Part shown: piece by piece, positions 49,401 to 61,446 of the stretch
Layout of the letters: every line of letters starts with the position of its first letter
Numbering within the stretch: the first letter of the stretch is position 1
From: Xanthomonas phaseoli pv. phaseoli
GTDB taxonomy: Bacteria > Pseudomonadota > Gammaproteobacteria > Xanthomonadales > Xanthomonadaceae
Length of the DNA stretch: 64,000 bases
Reading direction: 5' to 3'
Assembly (NCBI GenBank): GCA_022749655.1
Contig: CP094243.1
Coordinates: forward strand, 4,588,001 to 4,652,000
The notes under the pieces: model-generated
Databases searched by the model: none
The model's input: the letters and a program-made list of their open reading frames with translations, nothing else
What the model was told of the DNA's origin: nothing
Program-made: the position numbers and the translations under genes

Positions 49401-52400
49401 GAAATTGCCCAGCGCCGTGCTGTTGAGGCCCGGTGCCCACGCCGCGCCACCGACTGCAGTGGAGTAATCGCCGGAGGCTTCGGTCGGCAACAGGCCGAGC
49501 AAGGCGCCGCCGACCGAAACGCTGTTGTAGCCGCTGGCCACACTGCCCTGGCCGGCGGCGATGCTGTAGGCGCCCGTGGCGGTGGCATCACCACCCACGG
49601 CCACCGTGTTCGAACCGCTGGCAGTGCTGAAATTACCCAGCGCGGTGCTGTTGAAACCGCTGGCGCTGGAATATCCACCCAACGCAGTCGAGTAGTTGGA
49701 CGTCGCCTCGGCCCCGAAGCCGAACGCCGCCGCGCTGGTGCCGTCGGCAACGCTCTCCGCACCGACGGCGGTGGCCGATTCGCCACTGGCGCTGGCGAAA
49801 TAGCCCATGGCCGTGGATTCGCTGCCCTGCGCTTCGCTCAGCGCACCGACTGCCAGCGAGCCATCACCATACGCACCGGCGGCGGCACCAAGTGCGGTGC
49901 TCTGCGCACCGGCCGCTTCGCTCTCGCCGCCCACCGCCACGGCGTAGTCGCCGCTTGCCTGGCTGAAGGCGCCATTGGACACGCTGCCGAAGCCGCTGGC
50001 CGCTGCGTTGTAGCCGGCCGCATTGGCGTATTGCGCGGTGGCGCTGGCGCCGCTGCCGATGGCCACCGCACCAATCGCGGTGGCCTGGCTGCTGGACCCG
50101 AACGCACTGCTGTAATCGCCGTCGGCCGTGGCATTGGAACCGGCGGCGGTCGCGTCTTCGCCCTGCGCATCGGCGGTGCCGGTGCCGGTGCCCGCGAACA
50201 GGCGCGCGGTGTTCTCAGCAGCGCCAGCCACGGCGTTGAGCTGGTCGAGATTCACCGCATCGGTGCCCTCGGTGCCAGCCGCAACATTGGCAATCTGCCG
50301 CTCGGTTCCGGCTGCACCCACCGACACCGTGTTGGCGCGATCGGCGAGCGAACCTGCACCCAGCGCAACGCTGTTGTCGGCAGGTGTATACGCACCGCTG
50401 CCGAGACTAATGCTCTGCTCTCCCGAAGCATTGGATTGCCAGCCCAGCGCGACGCTCTCGGTACCAGGCGCATAGGACTGGCCGCCAATCGACGTGGCGC
50501 TTGTACCCGTCGCAAGCGCGTAAGTGCCCAGCGCGACCGAATAGTAGTTGTCTGCCCGCGCATTTGCGCCCAGTGCCACCGACGAATCGTAGAGTGCCCG
50601 CGCATTTGCGCCCAACGCCGTGCTGTCGCCACCATCGGCCACACTTTCGGTACCGACGGCGGTGTCGCGATCACTGCGCGCCGCACTGTCAACGCCCATC
50701 GCCGTTGCTCCGCGCCCACTGGCGACGCTGCTGCCGCCGACGGCCGTGCTGAAATATCCCGATGCCATGCTGTCGCCACCCAGCGCGGTGGCGTAGTAAT
50801 CAACGGCACGGCTGTTGTTCCCCACGGCCGTGGCAAAGGAACCACTGGCGCTGGCGTAGCTGCCGATGGCCGTGGAGTACGCATCGGCTTGACCGCCCGC
50901 GCCGAGCGCAATGCTTTGCTCGCCTTCAGCCTGCGCTCCCCAACCCAGTGCAATGCTGTCATCGCCCGTCGCATCAGATTGGCCGCCGAGCGAAATGGCA
51001 CGCGGACCGTATGCATTTGCGTAAGTGCCGACCGCAATCGAGTCGGTATCAGCCGCAGCCGCATTCGCGCCCACTGCCGTGCTGTTGTCACCGTAGGCAA
51101 GACTTTCGGTACCGATGGCGGTGCCACCGTCACCCCACGCCACGCTGGCAAACCCCAGCGCGGTCGATGCAGTTCCATTGCCGATGGTTTCGTAGCCGAT
51201 GGCCGTTGCACCACGCCCATTGGCGATGCTGGTGCCGCCCACGGCGGTGCTGAAATAGCCCGATGCGTTGCTGTCGCCGCCGAGTGCGGTGGCGTAGTCG
51301 TCGCCAGCACTGCTGTTGAAACCGACCGCAGTGGCATTGGCAATGCTGGCGTTGGCATTACTGCCGACGGCCGTGGTGCCCAGCGCAGAGGCCTGACTGC
51401 TGGCGCCGAGCGCAATGCTGTCGTCGCCCGACGCGTTGCTGGCGCCGCCCAGCGCAACGGTGCGCTCGCCGAAGGCACTGCTGTTTGCACCGATCGCCGT
51501 GGATGCAGTGCCACCGGCCGCGGCATTGGCGCCGAACGCGGCGCTGTCGGTCCCGAAGGCCACGCTTGCACCACCCACGGCGGTGCTGGTGTCGCCGAAT
51601 GCCACGCTACCCACACCCAGTGCCGTGGCGTCCGTGCCATTGGCGATGCTTTCGTAACCCAGCGCCGTCGCGCCGCTGGCAGTGGCCTGGCTTGCGCTGC
51701 CCACTGCGGTGCTGGCATCGCCAGAGGCGCTGCTGTTGCCGCCAAGCGCCGTGGTGTTCTGCGCCACCGCAGTGCTGTTGAAGCCGACTGCCGTGGCGTT
51801 GTCGGTGGTGGCATTGGCGCCACTGCCGACGGCAGTTGCACCCTGCGCAGATGCCGCGCTGCTGGAACCCAGCGCGGTGCTGTAGTCGCTGTCGGCCAAT
51901 GCGTTGGAACCGGCAGCGACGCTGTCGGCGCCTTGTGCAATCGCAGTGCCATCGCCGGTCGCGACGAACGAGCGCGCAGTGGCGGATGCAACATCGGACA
52001 CCGCAGTGAGCTGGTCGAGATTGACCGCATCGGTGCCTTCGGTGCCTGCCGCCACATTGGTGATCTGGCGCTCTGCGCCATCCGCACCCACCGACACGGT
52101 ATTGGCGCGCGTGGCAACCGAATTGGCGCCCAACGCAACTGAATTGGCGCCGCGGGCAGTGCTGTAATAGCCCAGCGCCGTGCTCAGTTCGCCGCTGGCC
52201 CACGATTCCGGACCCACGGCAGTTGCGCCTTCGCCCGGTGCATACGCGAAGTAGCCCACGGCGGTGGCTTCGGTGCCGGAGGCTTCGCTGAGCGTGCCCA
52301 CTGCCGTGGTGTAGGTGCCCGATGCGATCGCACCGGCGCCCAGCGCAGTGGAGGCTTCGCCGCTGGCCTGGGTCTGCACGAAGAAGCCCAGACCCGGGAT

Positions 52401-53567
52401 GTAATCGACCGGACCACCGACCGCGGTGCTGCTGGTGCCGCTGGCGCTGGTCTGCGTGCCAATCGCAGTGGCGTAATCGCCTGCCGCATTGGCGACCGCA
52501 CCGAACGCGGAAGACTGCGTACCGGCCGCATAGGCACCCACGCCGAACGACGATGCCGCAAAGCCATCGGCGTTGGCGCTGGCGCCGACTGCAGTGCCGC
52601 CGACGCCGGCACTGGTGGCGCCGGTGGTGACCGGCACGCCGCCGTTGGTGACCAACGGCTCGCCGTCTTCGTCCACCGCCGCGCCGCCCACGGCCACGCT
52701 CGCCGGACCATTGGCCTGTGCGTTGTGGCCAAATGCTGCGCTGTTCTGCCCGGACGCGAGCGCGTTTGCGCCCACCGCGGTGGCGTTGTTGGCCACCGCA
52801 TTGGCGCCGGTTCCCAGTGCCGTGGTCGCCGTGCCGGTGGCATTGGCGCCGTCGCCGGCCGCCAGGGCGCTGTCGCCTTCGACATACGCGCCCACGCTGT
52901 CTTCGCCCGGAGAGGCCTTGAAGAACAACGCGGTGTCTTCGGCCACATCGGCCACGTCGCGCAACTGCGCCACGTTGACTGCATCGGTGGCATTGACGCC
53001 GGCAGTGACCTTGGTGATGCGGCGCGTGGCCGGGCCACCGCGGCCATTGCCGCTGCCCACCGACACCACGTCGTCTTCGTGGGTGCGCGAGCCTGCGCCC
53101 AGCGCCACCGAATTTGCGCCGGTCACGCCGGCATTGGCGCCAAGCGCCACGCCGTTTTCGCCGCTCTGGCGCACAAAACTGTTGTAGCCGATGGCCACGG
53201 CGTTTTCGCCGATCGCATTGGTCTGGCGCCCGATCGCGCTGCTGTTGACGCCACTGGCGCTGCTGTCGGCGCCGGTGGCCACGGCACCGGTGGCGCTGGC
53301 ATGGCTATTGCCACCGATGGCGGTGGCCTTGCTGGCCGGCGCCGCGGCGCCGCGGCCCACTTCCACCGATTGCGCATTGGCAGGAAGCGGCGAGGCCAAC
53401 CCGGTGCCCAGCGCCAGGGCGATGGCGGCGGCCAGTGCCAGGCTCTGGCGGCGATCGATGAATGCGGCTGAGGCAACCGCTCCGGGACTGTCGCCGCTGG
53501 CCAATTCCGAGGCTACGGCCCACACGCCAAGCGATTTGTTCCAGACCTTGCGATAAATCCGATTCAT
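46495..53567 (-). pseudogene. Giant trimeric autotransporter adhesin (YadA/XadA type), one frameshift
   Basis: ATG at 53567 opens an ESPR-type extended signal peptide (MNRIYRKVWNKSLGVWAVAS ... ALAAAIALALGTGLASPLPANAQ). A very long head of YadA-type 14-residue repeats (SxAxGxxAxAxGxxS pattern) is broken by about seven neck motifs (for example ITNVAAGTEGTDAVNLDQL), then a coiled-coil stalk (YQGDIEDRLRRQNRRLDRQG) and the 4-strand YadA anchor ending ...SIGVGAGFGW. Near 48355 one G is missing (INSSPA to VGRQVNAIGENAV), splitting it into 1,740 + 617 residues; restored length 2,357. Such trimers form surface lollipops or fibres for attachment to plant tissue. As written the head lacks its membrane anchor. 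Confidence 0.9.
46531..47964. repeat. Adhesin 3' repeat, copy 1 (1.43 kb)
   Basis: Same-orientation copy of 56129-57561. The two read base for base the same in every line I compared except one missing T in copy 2 (near 56368). They encode the last head repeats, necks, stalk and most of the anchor of both adhesins. Similarity falls off sharply at both edges, as expected for gene conversion or a recent duplication. Confidence 0.9.
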
Positions 53568-53745
53568 CGACGCACGACTCCTGAGTTGTTGGACTGGTTT
53601 TTTGGCGAACACCCGGCGGCAGAAGGCGTTCCAGCCTGCAATTGACCGCAGTTGTTCGCGCTATGGGCCTTGCGGCGGAGCGGTTTGCGCCGGCTTCCTG
53701 GATAGTCAAAAAGTGAACGCTACCCAACCATAGAACTGAGCGGAG

Positions 53746-53773
53746 TGTTAACAGCCGTCATTTCAGGCGTCAA
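53746..53773 (-). promoter_or_regulatory. Putative sigma-70-type promoter of the giant adhesin
   Basis: On the minus strand TTGACG (53773-53768), 16-base spacer, TTAACA (53751-53746). The surrounding 53650-53900 is clearly richer in A/T than the rest of the window. It implies a leader of about 170 bases before the ATG at 53567. Resemblance only. Confidence 0.4.
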
Positions 53774-53918
53774 GTTTTTGACAGAAAGCGAAGAGAAGTG
53801 CGCGTTTAGTCACACTTCTGCTTGCTTTTATTAGATTTTTGATAAATCTTTGGAAAACAGCGACCTAGATCATGTCCTTCGAGACATTTCAGGGCTGAAT
53901 AGGCGCAACGGGAAGAGA

Positions 53919-53950
53919 CAAAAAAGCCCGCTGGCAGGACGCCAGCGGGC
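53919..53950 (-). terminator. Intrinsic terminator after the intact S8 protease
   Basis: On the minus strand GCCCGCTGGC, loop GTCCT, GCCAGCGGGC, then six T. A perfect 10-base stem. It ends the second adhesin-protease module and insulates the giant adhesin gene. The rest of 53568-54106 carries no gene. Confidence 0.92.
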
Positions 53951-54106
53951 TTGGTTGCGCAAAATGCAGGGGGTGGCAGGTCAGGCCTGCGGCCAACAGG
54001 CCCCGCACCCTGCATGCGCCGTCCATCGGTGCGCGGAGCGGCCGTGGTTCAGGCGTTTACCGCCAAGGAAATGGCGATCTCGCCGCACCGACGGCTGGGC
54101 GTCGGA

Positions 54107-55990
54107 TCATTGACGCGCCAGCAGGTTCACCGCGTCGAAACCGCTGCCTTCCAGCTTGAGGATGTAGGTGCCGGCACGCGGGGCAGTGAAGCGCACCGTC
54201 TGGCTGGTGCCGCGCCGCGTGGACGCGCCGTCGTTGTCGGTGGCGGTGGGTTCGCGTCCGAATGCCACGTACAACTGCGCCTGGCCGCTGCCGCCGAAGC
54301 TGATGAAACTCAGCACCGCACCCGCCTGCGCTTGGAACGTGAACACGCCCGCATCGCCCGACAGATTGGAGATGCCGCTCTGGACCACGCCATTACGCAG
54401 TGGCTGTGCATCCACCTGACATCCCACATCGCCCCTCTCGCAACGACGCAATGCGCGGGCAACCGCGGCTCCGGCATCCACGATGCCGGCCCCGGCCGGC
54501 GTTGCCACCGGAATCGACACAGGGAATGGACGCGCCGTGCGCTTGAGCAGGCTCTCCATTGCGGCTGGCGACAACGGCGGTTTGCCGTCGGCGATCAATG
54601 CGCTCTGCACCAATGCGGCGGTACCGGCCACATGCGGCGACGCCATCGAGGTGCCGGCGTAATGCGTGCCGCCATAGGTGAACTGCCCGGAAGTTGGTGT
54701 GGTTTTGCCGGTATAGAGGGTTTGCCAGACAAAGCTGCGGATCGGGCCATCGTTGGTGACGAAGGACATCGAGCTGCCACCCGGACCGGCCAGGTCGATC
54801 TGCCGGCCGAAATTGCTGTAATCGGCAAGGCCGCCGGTGGCGCGCGTGGCGGCAATGGCAATCACATTGGCGCAGTTGGCGGGAGCCATCGTCGAGACAT
54901 CGGCAGTTGAATTGCCCGCCGCCACCACTACGGCGGTGCCGCGCGCCACTGCGCCATCGATTGCAGCCTGCATCGTCGAACCGCATGCGCCGCCACCGCC
55001 CAGGCTCAGGTTGATCACTTCGGCAGGATCGCGGTTGTCCGGCACGCCATCGACGTGACCGCCGGAGGCCCAGACGATGGCATCGGAGATGTCGGAGAGT
55101 CGCCCGCCGCAGTGCCCGAGCACGCGCACCGGCAATACCTTCGCCCTGTAGGCGACGCCGGCCCCGCCAATGGCGTTGTTGGTGGCTTCGGCAACCGTTC
55201 CGGCCACGTGCGTGCCGTGCCAGCTGCTGTCGCTGGCCACCGAAAACAACCCGCAGTCGCCGTCTTCGGCAATCCAATCGCCCAGGTCCAGTGCACCGGG
55301 CACACGCTCGGCCGTGGCACGACGCGAAAAGAACGGGTCGGTGATGAAGTCGTAGCCGGCGAGCAGATTGCCGGCCAGGTCCGGGTGATCGGGCAGGATG
55401 CCGGTATCCAGTACCGCCACGACGACGCCTTCGCCCTGTGTTGTTTTCCAGGCTTGCGCGACGTTGATGCCACCCACCGGATCGATGAGATGCCATTGAT
55501 TGGTTTGCAGCAGCGGATCGTTCGGCAATGCGCCGCTGGCTTGCAGCGGATACATGCGCAAATCCACCTGCGCCGATTCGACGTCCGGGTCTGCGCTCAA
55601 TTCCTGCACAAGACGGTCGGCATCGGCACGACTGAGCTGGGCAGGCAGCTTGATCAGTTCGCCGCCGGCGGCAAGCGTGCGCAGGTAGGTTGGCGCTGCG
55701 GTGGCAGCGGTGCGTGCAGCAGGCGCAAGACGGATGGAGGCGCGCGAAGCGGCCGCACCGACTGCCGCCGAGGCACTGCGGCCGATGTCGCGCGCGGTGC
55801 CGATCTGCCCGCTGCGGTAGCGGACGATGATTCTGTCAACCGGCGCATTGGCCATGGCCTGTTGGCGTTGGGCACTGGCCGCTGCCGCATCGGCGGTGGC
55901 GGTGGCGGTGGCGGCCAACGCTGTACTGCACGACGCCGCCAGGACACAGCAGGCAAGCACAAGGACCTGCGTAGAAGAGCTCTGGATCAC
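54107..55990 (-). CDS. Secreted subtilisin-like (S8) serine protease
   Basis: 627 residues from GTG at 55990, preceded by AAGGAATTCC. Signal peptide (STQVLVLACCVLAASCSTALA; a lipobox-like AASC is present), propeptide (RIIVRYRSGQIGTARDI), S8 core with AVLDTGILPDHPDLAG (Asp), HGTHVAGTVAEATNN (His), the oxyanion-hole Asn region VVAAGNSTADVS, and GTSMASPHVAGTAA (Ser). A C-terminal PPC domain (GVFTFQAQAGAVLSFISFGG) ends at NLLARQ. It is a close paralogue of the broken protease at 44392 with the same domain order. It follows the second adhesin by about 100 bases on the same strand, so the two are probably co-transcribed. Confidence 0.93.
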   Translation of the reverse strand: MIQSSSTQVLVLACCVLAASCSTALAATATATADAAAASAQRQQAMANAPVDRIIVRYRSGQIGTARDIGRSASAAVGAAASRASIRLAPAARTAATAAPTYLRTLAAGGELIKLPAQLSRADADRLVQELSADPDVESAQVDLRMYPLQASGALPNDPLLQTNQWHLIDPVGGINVAQAWKTTQGEGVVVAVLDTGILPDHPDLAGNLLAGYDFITDPFFSRRATAERVPGALDLGDWIAEDGDCGLFSVASDSSWHGTHVAGTVAEATNNAIGGAGVAYRAKVLPVRVLGHCGGRLSDISDAIVWASGGHVDGVPDNRDPAEVINLSLGGGGACGSTMQAAIDGAVARGTAVVVAAGNSTADVSTMAPANCANVIAIAATRATGGLADYSNFGRQIDLAGPGGSSMSFVTNDGPIRSFVWQTLYTGKTTPTSGQFTYGGTHYAGTSMASPHVAGTAALVQSALIADGKPPLSPAAMESLLKRTARPFPVSIPVATPAGAGIVDAGAAVARALRRCERGDVGCQVDAQPLRNGVVQSGISNLSGDAGVFTFQAQAGAVLSFISFGGSGQAQLYVAFGREPTATDNDGASTRRGTSQTVRFTAPRAGTYILKLEGSGFDAVNLLARQ

Positions 55991-56092
55991 GATGGAATTC
56001 CTTCGAGGTGAGTGCGAAAGGGCATGACGAAGAAAGTGCGCCGCCCGGCAACGGGCGGCGGGAATGCATGCAACCGCGGGGTCGTCCTGCGG

Positions 56093-59000
56093 CTACCAGC
56101 CGAAACCGGCGCCCAGCCCAACCGACCGGTCGTCGCCGCTGAGTGCGCCGCCCACGGTGACGGTGGCGCGCGGGCTGATCGCACGCTGGTAGCCCACCGA
56201 CAACGCCGACTCGCCGTTCTGGAAACCGACACCGGCACCGACGCGGTTCTGCGAGGCGATACCGGCCACGCTGGCGGACATGTTCAACATCGCCGAGCTC
56301 ATCGCGCCCTGACGGTCCAGGCGACGGTTCTGCCGGCGCAGGCGGTCTTCGATATCGCCCTGGTAGCTTCGAAGCTGTCGGCCATCGCGTTGTAGCGGCT
56401 GTCGGTGTAGCTGTTGGCGGCGGCAACGCCGCTGTCCAGCTGGCCCTTGTTGACCGCATCTGTCGCACGCGTACCGGCCGCCACATTGGCCACCTGACGC
56501 TCACCGCCCACGCTGCCCACCGACACCGTGTCGGCACGATCGGCAACCGAGCCCTGGCCCAGTGCCACGGCGCCTTGTGCCGTGGCACGGGCGCCCTGGC
56601 CGATCGCCGTGCCGGACGCGGCGGTCACTTGCGCACCTTCGCCCATCGCCACGGCATTGGTGGCCACCGCCGCGATCTGCGTGTTGGCACCCACCGCCGT
56701 GCTGCCATCGGCATTGACGCGTGCATTGCTGCCGATGGCGGTGTCGTTGGGGCCATGCGCATACGCGCTGCCGCCGATTGCCGTGCCGGTGACGTGGTTG
56801 GCCACTGCTGCCGTGCCGACTGCCGTGGACGTGGCCGCCGGCGTGATGCTGCCGACCACCGCGGCAGTGGGTGTGCCCTGCACAGCGGCCGTTGCATCGC
56901 TCGCGGTGCTTGCGACATTGCTGGACACATCGCCAACTGCAGTCGTCGCCACGGCCGGCACCGTTGCGGTGCGCAGCGACGCAGTGCGTGCGACGGTGCC
57001 GGAGGCAGTGCCGCCACTGCGTGCATCCAGTTCGCTGACCTTGCTGTCCAACGCCGTCAGTGCCGCACCGACGTTGTTGTAGCTGGCGCCCTGGATCACA
57101 TAGGTCGGCGCCACGAACACGCCTTGCGCACCGATCGCCGCACCGCCGCCGAGGAAGCTGGCCGCATTGCTCAGCGACTGGAACAGCTGGCCGCCATTGA
57201 TCGCATCGGTGCTGGCGCTGGCGATCGTGCCCGCCCCCACATTGACGATGCGGCGCGTGGCCGGACCGCCGCGACCGTTGCCGCTACCCACCGACACCGT
57301 ATTGGCCTCATAGGTGCGCGAGCCAGACCCCAATGCCACCGAATCGGCACCGCTGGCGCCCGCGTTGGCACCCAACGCCACGGCATTGCTGCCGCTTTCG
57401 CGCACGAAGGAGTTGTAGCCCAACGCAACGCCATTTTCGCCGATGGAATTGGTCTGCCGGCCCATCGCGGTGCTGTTCACGCCGCTGGCGCTGCTGTCCA
57501 CACCCATGGCGCTGGCACCGGTGGCCGAGGCACGGCTGCCGGAGGCGACCGCCACGCTGCGCTCGCCGGCAGCAACCGCCAGGCTGCCCAACGCAGAACT
57601 GCCCTGGCCAACGCTGGAGGCATTGAAGCCCACTGCGGTGGCAGATGCGCCAAGCGCGCTGCTTGCGCCACCCAGCGCCATGGCGCCCTGCCCCTGCGCA
57701 GATGCCGCCGTTGCGTCCGTGGCCGGCGTTACTGCCAGATAGCCATCGATGCGTGAGGTGGCGGCGCGCACTGTATCGAGCTGGGCCACATTCACCGCAT
57801 CGGTGGCTTCGGTACCGGCCGCAACGCTGGTGATCTGGCGCGTCAAGCCGGCTTGCACATCGCCGACCGACACCGTGTTGCTGCGAAACGCATAGGAGTG
57901 CGCCCCCAGCGCAACCGCGCTGGATGCCGAACGATTCCAGGCATCGTCGAGCCAGGACCCCACCTTCGCGCCGTAGCCGATCGCCACGGCATCCACGCCG
58001 TTGGCCTGCGCGTCCGCGCCAATGACGGTGCTGTCACCATTGAACTGCGAGGTCGCGGCACGCGCGCCTAGCGCCACGCTGTTTTCGTTGTAAGCGGTGC
58101 TGCCGTGGCCGATCGAGATGCCGCCATCGCCCGACGCCAAGGCAAAGCCGCCCAATGACACGGTGCGTGGTGCGAACGAACCGGCGCTGTGCCCGATCGC
58201 CACCGCATCGGTATTGCCGGGCGCATTCGGGAATACGTTGGAATCGTAGCCAATGGCAATCGCGTAATCGGATTGGCTTTGCGCACCCGAGCCCAGCGCA
58301 ATGCCGCCAAGACCGGTCGCTGCGGTAATCGAGCCGAAGTTGCTGACGCCGCCCACGACAACGCTCTGCGCTCCGCTGGCTAAAGAGGTGTCGCCAACGG
58401 CGACGCTACTGGCACCGTCGCTTCGCGCCCTGTAACCGAACGCCGTCGAGGTATCTGCGCTGGCGCGCGAGGAATAACCGCCGGCAGTGGAAAGAAAGCC
58501 GCCGGCGCTGGAAAGCCCGCCCACGGCGGTGGCACCGTCGCCGGAAGTCTGTGCGCGATACCCCAGCGCCGTGCTCTGCACGCCACTGGCGCTGGCGCCG
58601 CTGCCGATGGCGCTGGCATAAGCGGCTTGCGCTACCGCACCACCGCCCACTGCCATGGCGCCCACACCTGACGCCTGCGTGGCCTGTTCGCGTTGGCCGA
58701 TGACGAAGCCGTCGGCATCGTAATCAAACACGGTCGCAACGCCGCCGAGGGCGACTGCCGATTCTCCCGCGGCCGCAGCGTTATGACCGATCGCGGTCGC
58801 GTCGCGGTCCAACGCCAGGCTTCCACCGCCCAACGCCATGGTTGCATCGCCCAGCGCATTGCTCGCATTGCCCAACGCCAGCGCATCCTCACCGTCCGCG
58901 TACGCCGGGATCTGCGCATCGGCGGCGGATGGTGCAGCCGCTTGCGTGGCGCTGTCGTTGGCTACTGCGGGTGCGGCCTGAGCCACCGTGCCCGCCTCGC

Positions 59001-59238
59001 CCGGGCACCGTAGCCTGCCCTCGATCATCTGGCACTGCGTGATCGCTGCAGCCGGTGTCGTCGCGGCACCGGCCGCCCCGGCCATGCCGAACAACACGAT
59101 CGCCACTGCCGTGGCCAGCACTCGGTTGGTATGGTGGCGCGGCAGTCTCCCCTGCGCATTTTCCACCGTGCGAACACGCGTCACCGTTTGGTCGTAAGCA
59201 CAAGACTCACGACCAGTCTCCAAATAAATTCGCTTCAT
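56093..59238 (-). pseudogene. Second trimeric autotransporter adhesin (YadA/XadA type), C-terminal frameshift
   Basis: ATG at 59238. The N-terminal extension (MKRIYLETGRESCAYDQTVT) is longer and less typical than a classical ESPR; hydrophobic core VLATAVAIVLFGMAGAAGA. A Cys-containing segment (TQCQMIEGRLRCPG) precedes YadA head repeats, necks (ITSVAAGTEATDAVNVAQL) and a 3' part shared with the giant adhesin. Near 56368 one T is missing from TTT (SFE to SYQGDIEDRLRRQNR), so the stalk and anchor are out of frame; they continue in the next frame to the TAG at 56093, ending ...SVGLGAGFGW. Restored length 1,048 residues. The copy in the giant adhesin has the extra T. Confidence 0.9.
56129..57561. 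repeat. Adhesin 3' repeat, copy 2 (1.43 kb)
   Basis: Direct repeat of 46531-47964 at a distance of 9.6 kb. The single length difference is the missing T that breaks the frame of this copy. Confidence 0.9.
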
Positions 59239-59907
59239 TAACGCCTATCTCCCCATTTGGTCTGGTGTGTGTAAAAACCGACCACCGCACGAACAGATCA
59301 CACGGTCCCCCTGAGGTTTTATATTCGCGCGCACTCGCCCCAGCTTTGGAGTATTCCAAAACTGAACATTCAAAGCATTAAATACACAGATGCGCAGATC
59401 GAACGATCGATAACGCTAAATTAATTTAGTTGAAAATTAGAGCCGTCAATGCGATTGCCGTCACACACCGCAAAATCAGCGATACGGAATACATAATCAA
59501 CGCATTTGAAAGTTACTAAAAAATGGCCAGGTATCGTTTTATTATTTAGTCGCGAATTCGCTACCGCTAACGCAAAGATTAGGTTTCAACAGTTTCGATT
59601 GCAGCGCATGGTGCATCCGCTCATCGAGCGACTATCGCTATTTGAACCGCTCCATCGCGTGGTTCGTGCGCGGCACAAGCGCACCGGCAGATCGCAGTCG
59701 AGGCGGGCGAGCCCAGCGAACACGCTTGGCTCCGCGCAAGGCTGCTGCTCGCATCGCGCGCATGTGGTGGTAGCGGCAGCTCGCGCTGAATCTGCAACCG
59801 ATTTCAATTGCAGATTCAACGCACCTGCCTAAACGCCAACGGCCGTGCGCATCGCTGCACACGGCCGTCGGATCATGCGTCGGCGGCTGCCGATCAGCCG
59901 CACGGCA
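59239..59907. other. Gene-free interval between the second adhesin and purL
   Basis: About 670 bases. 59239-59640 is strongly A/T-rich for this genome and probably holds the adhesin promoter (minus strand), although no single -35/-10 pair is convincing. At 59839-59868 the stem ACGGCCGTG / CACGGCCGT with a 12-base loop lies 40 bases after the purL stop and may end purL transcription. A 108-codon open frame at 59506-59832 has no coding character. Confidence 0.6.
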
Positions 59908-61446
59908 TCAACCGCACCACACCCGCGCGTTGCGGAACATCCGCAACCATGGTGAGTCGTCGCCCCAGTCGGCCGGGTACCAGCTCAGGTTTGCGCTGCG
60001 TGGCGTGCGCTCCGGGTGCGGCATCAGGATGGTGACGCGGCCGTCGCTGCTGGTCAGCCCGGTGATGCCGTCAGGGGAACCGTTCGGATTGAGCGGGTAC
60101 TGCGATGCCACCGCGCCATCGCCATCGATGTAACGCAATGCCACCCGTGCGGCGGCCTGGTCCACGGCGCTATCGAACTCTGCGCGCCCTTCACCGTGCG
60201 CCACCGCCACCGGGATCCGCGAGCCGGCCATGCCGCGCAGGAAGATCGACGGCGACTCCACCACTTCCAGTAGCGCGGTGCGCGCTTCGAACTGCTCGCT
60301 GCGATTGCGCAAGAAGCGCGGCCAATGCTCGGCACCGGGAATGATGTCCTTGAGCTGGCTGAGCATCTGGCACCCGTTGCACACGCCCAGCGCGAACGTA
60401 TCGCTGCGCGCGAAGAACGCGGCGAAGGCCTCGCGCAACGCCGAGCGCTCCAGGATGGATGTCGCCCAGCCGCGACCGGCACCCAGCACGTCGCCGTAGC
60501 TGAAACCGCCGCACGCCGCAAAGCCCACGAACTCGCGCAGGTCCACGCGGCCCTCGATCAGGTCGCTCATGTGCACGTCATAGGGACGGAAACCGGCGCG
60601 CTCGAAGTTGTAGGCCATTTCGATCTGCCCGTTGACGCCCTGCTCGCGCAGGATCGCCACCTTGGGCCGCGTACCGGTGGCCACGAACGGCGCCGCCACA
60701 TCGTCGGCAGGGTCGAACACCAGCTTCGGGCGCAGGCCTGGCGCCTTGAAATCGCGTGCCAGCGCTCGCTCTTCATCGGCGCTGTCCGGGTTGTCGCGCA
60801 GCTTCTGCATGGCATGGGTCACCGACCACCACGCATCGAACAGCTCTTCCCAACGCCATTCGGCCAGCACGCGGCCCTGCCCGCTCACGCGGATGCGCGG
60901 CGTGCCGGTGGGACGCGCAATGCGCTGCGCGCATTCGGTCAATGCGTGGCGCTCGACCAGGTCGGCGAACGCGGCGCGGTCTTCGCTGGCGATCTGCACC
61001 ACCGCGCCCAATTCTTCGTTGAACAGGCTGCGGAACGCATCGTCGCCCCACGCATCCAGCGTGATATCCAGGCCCTGCCGCGACGCGAAGGCCATCTCGC
61101 ACAACGCAGCAAACGCACCGCCATCGCTGCGATCGTGATACGCCAGCAACAGCCCGCTGTCGCGCGCGTCGCGGATCAATTCGAAGAAACTGCGCAGGCG
61201 CTGCGGATCGTCCAGGTCCGGCACCTCGCCGCCGAACGCCGGCAGCGCGCTGTCGTCGGCATACACCTGCGCCAGCACCGACCCGCCCAGCCGCTGCTTG
61301 CCGCCTCCCAGCCCGATCAACCACAACTCGCTCTCTTCACCGCTGCGCAGCAACGGCGTCAGCTGCGTGCGCACATCGCCCACGGGTGCGAATGCACTGA
61401 TGATCAACGAGACGGGTGAAACGCTTTTCAGCGTTTCACCGGAAAT

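Noticed and set aside
50031..52142. A 703-codon plus-strand frame across the giant adhesin
   Set aside because: It mirrors the periodic adhesin repeats on the other strand and has no start signal or recognisable fold.
48345..53567. CRISPR-like or other spaced repeats in the adhesin region
   Set aside because: The periodicity is coding: degenerate 14-residue head repeats of a YadA-type protein, with no constant direct repeat and variable spacer.
59506..59832. A 108-codon plus-strand frame between adhesin and purL
   Set aside because: No ribosome-binding site, no family resemblance, and its 5' half lies in the A/T-rich presumed promoter region.
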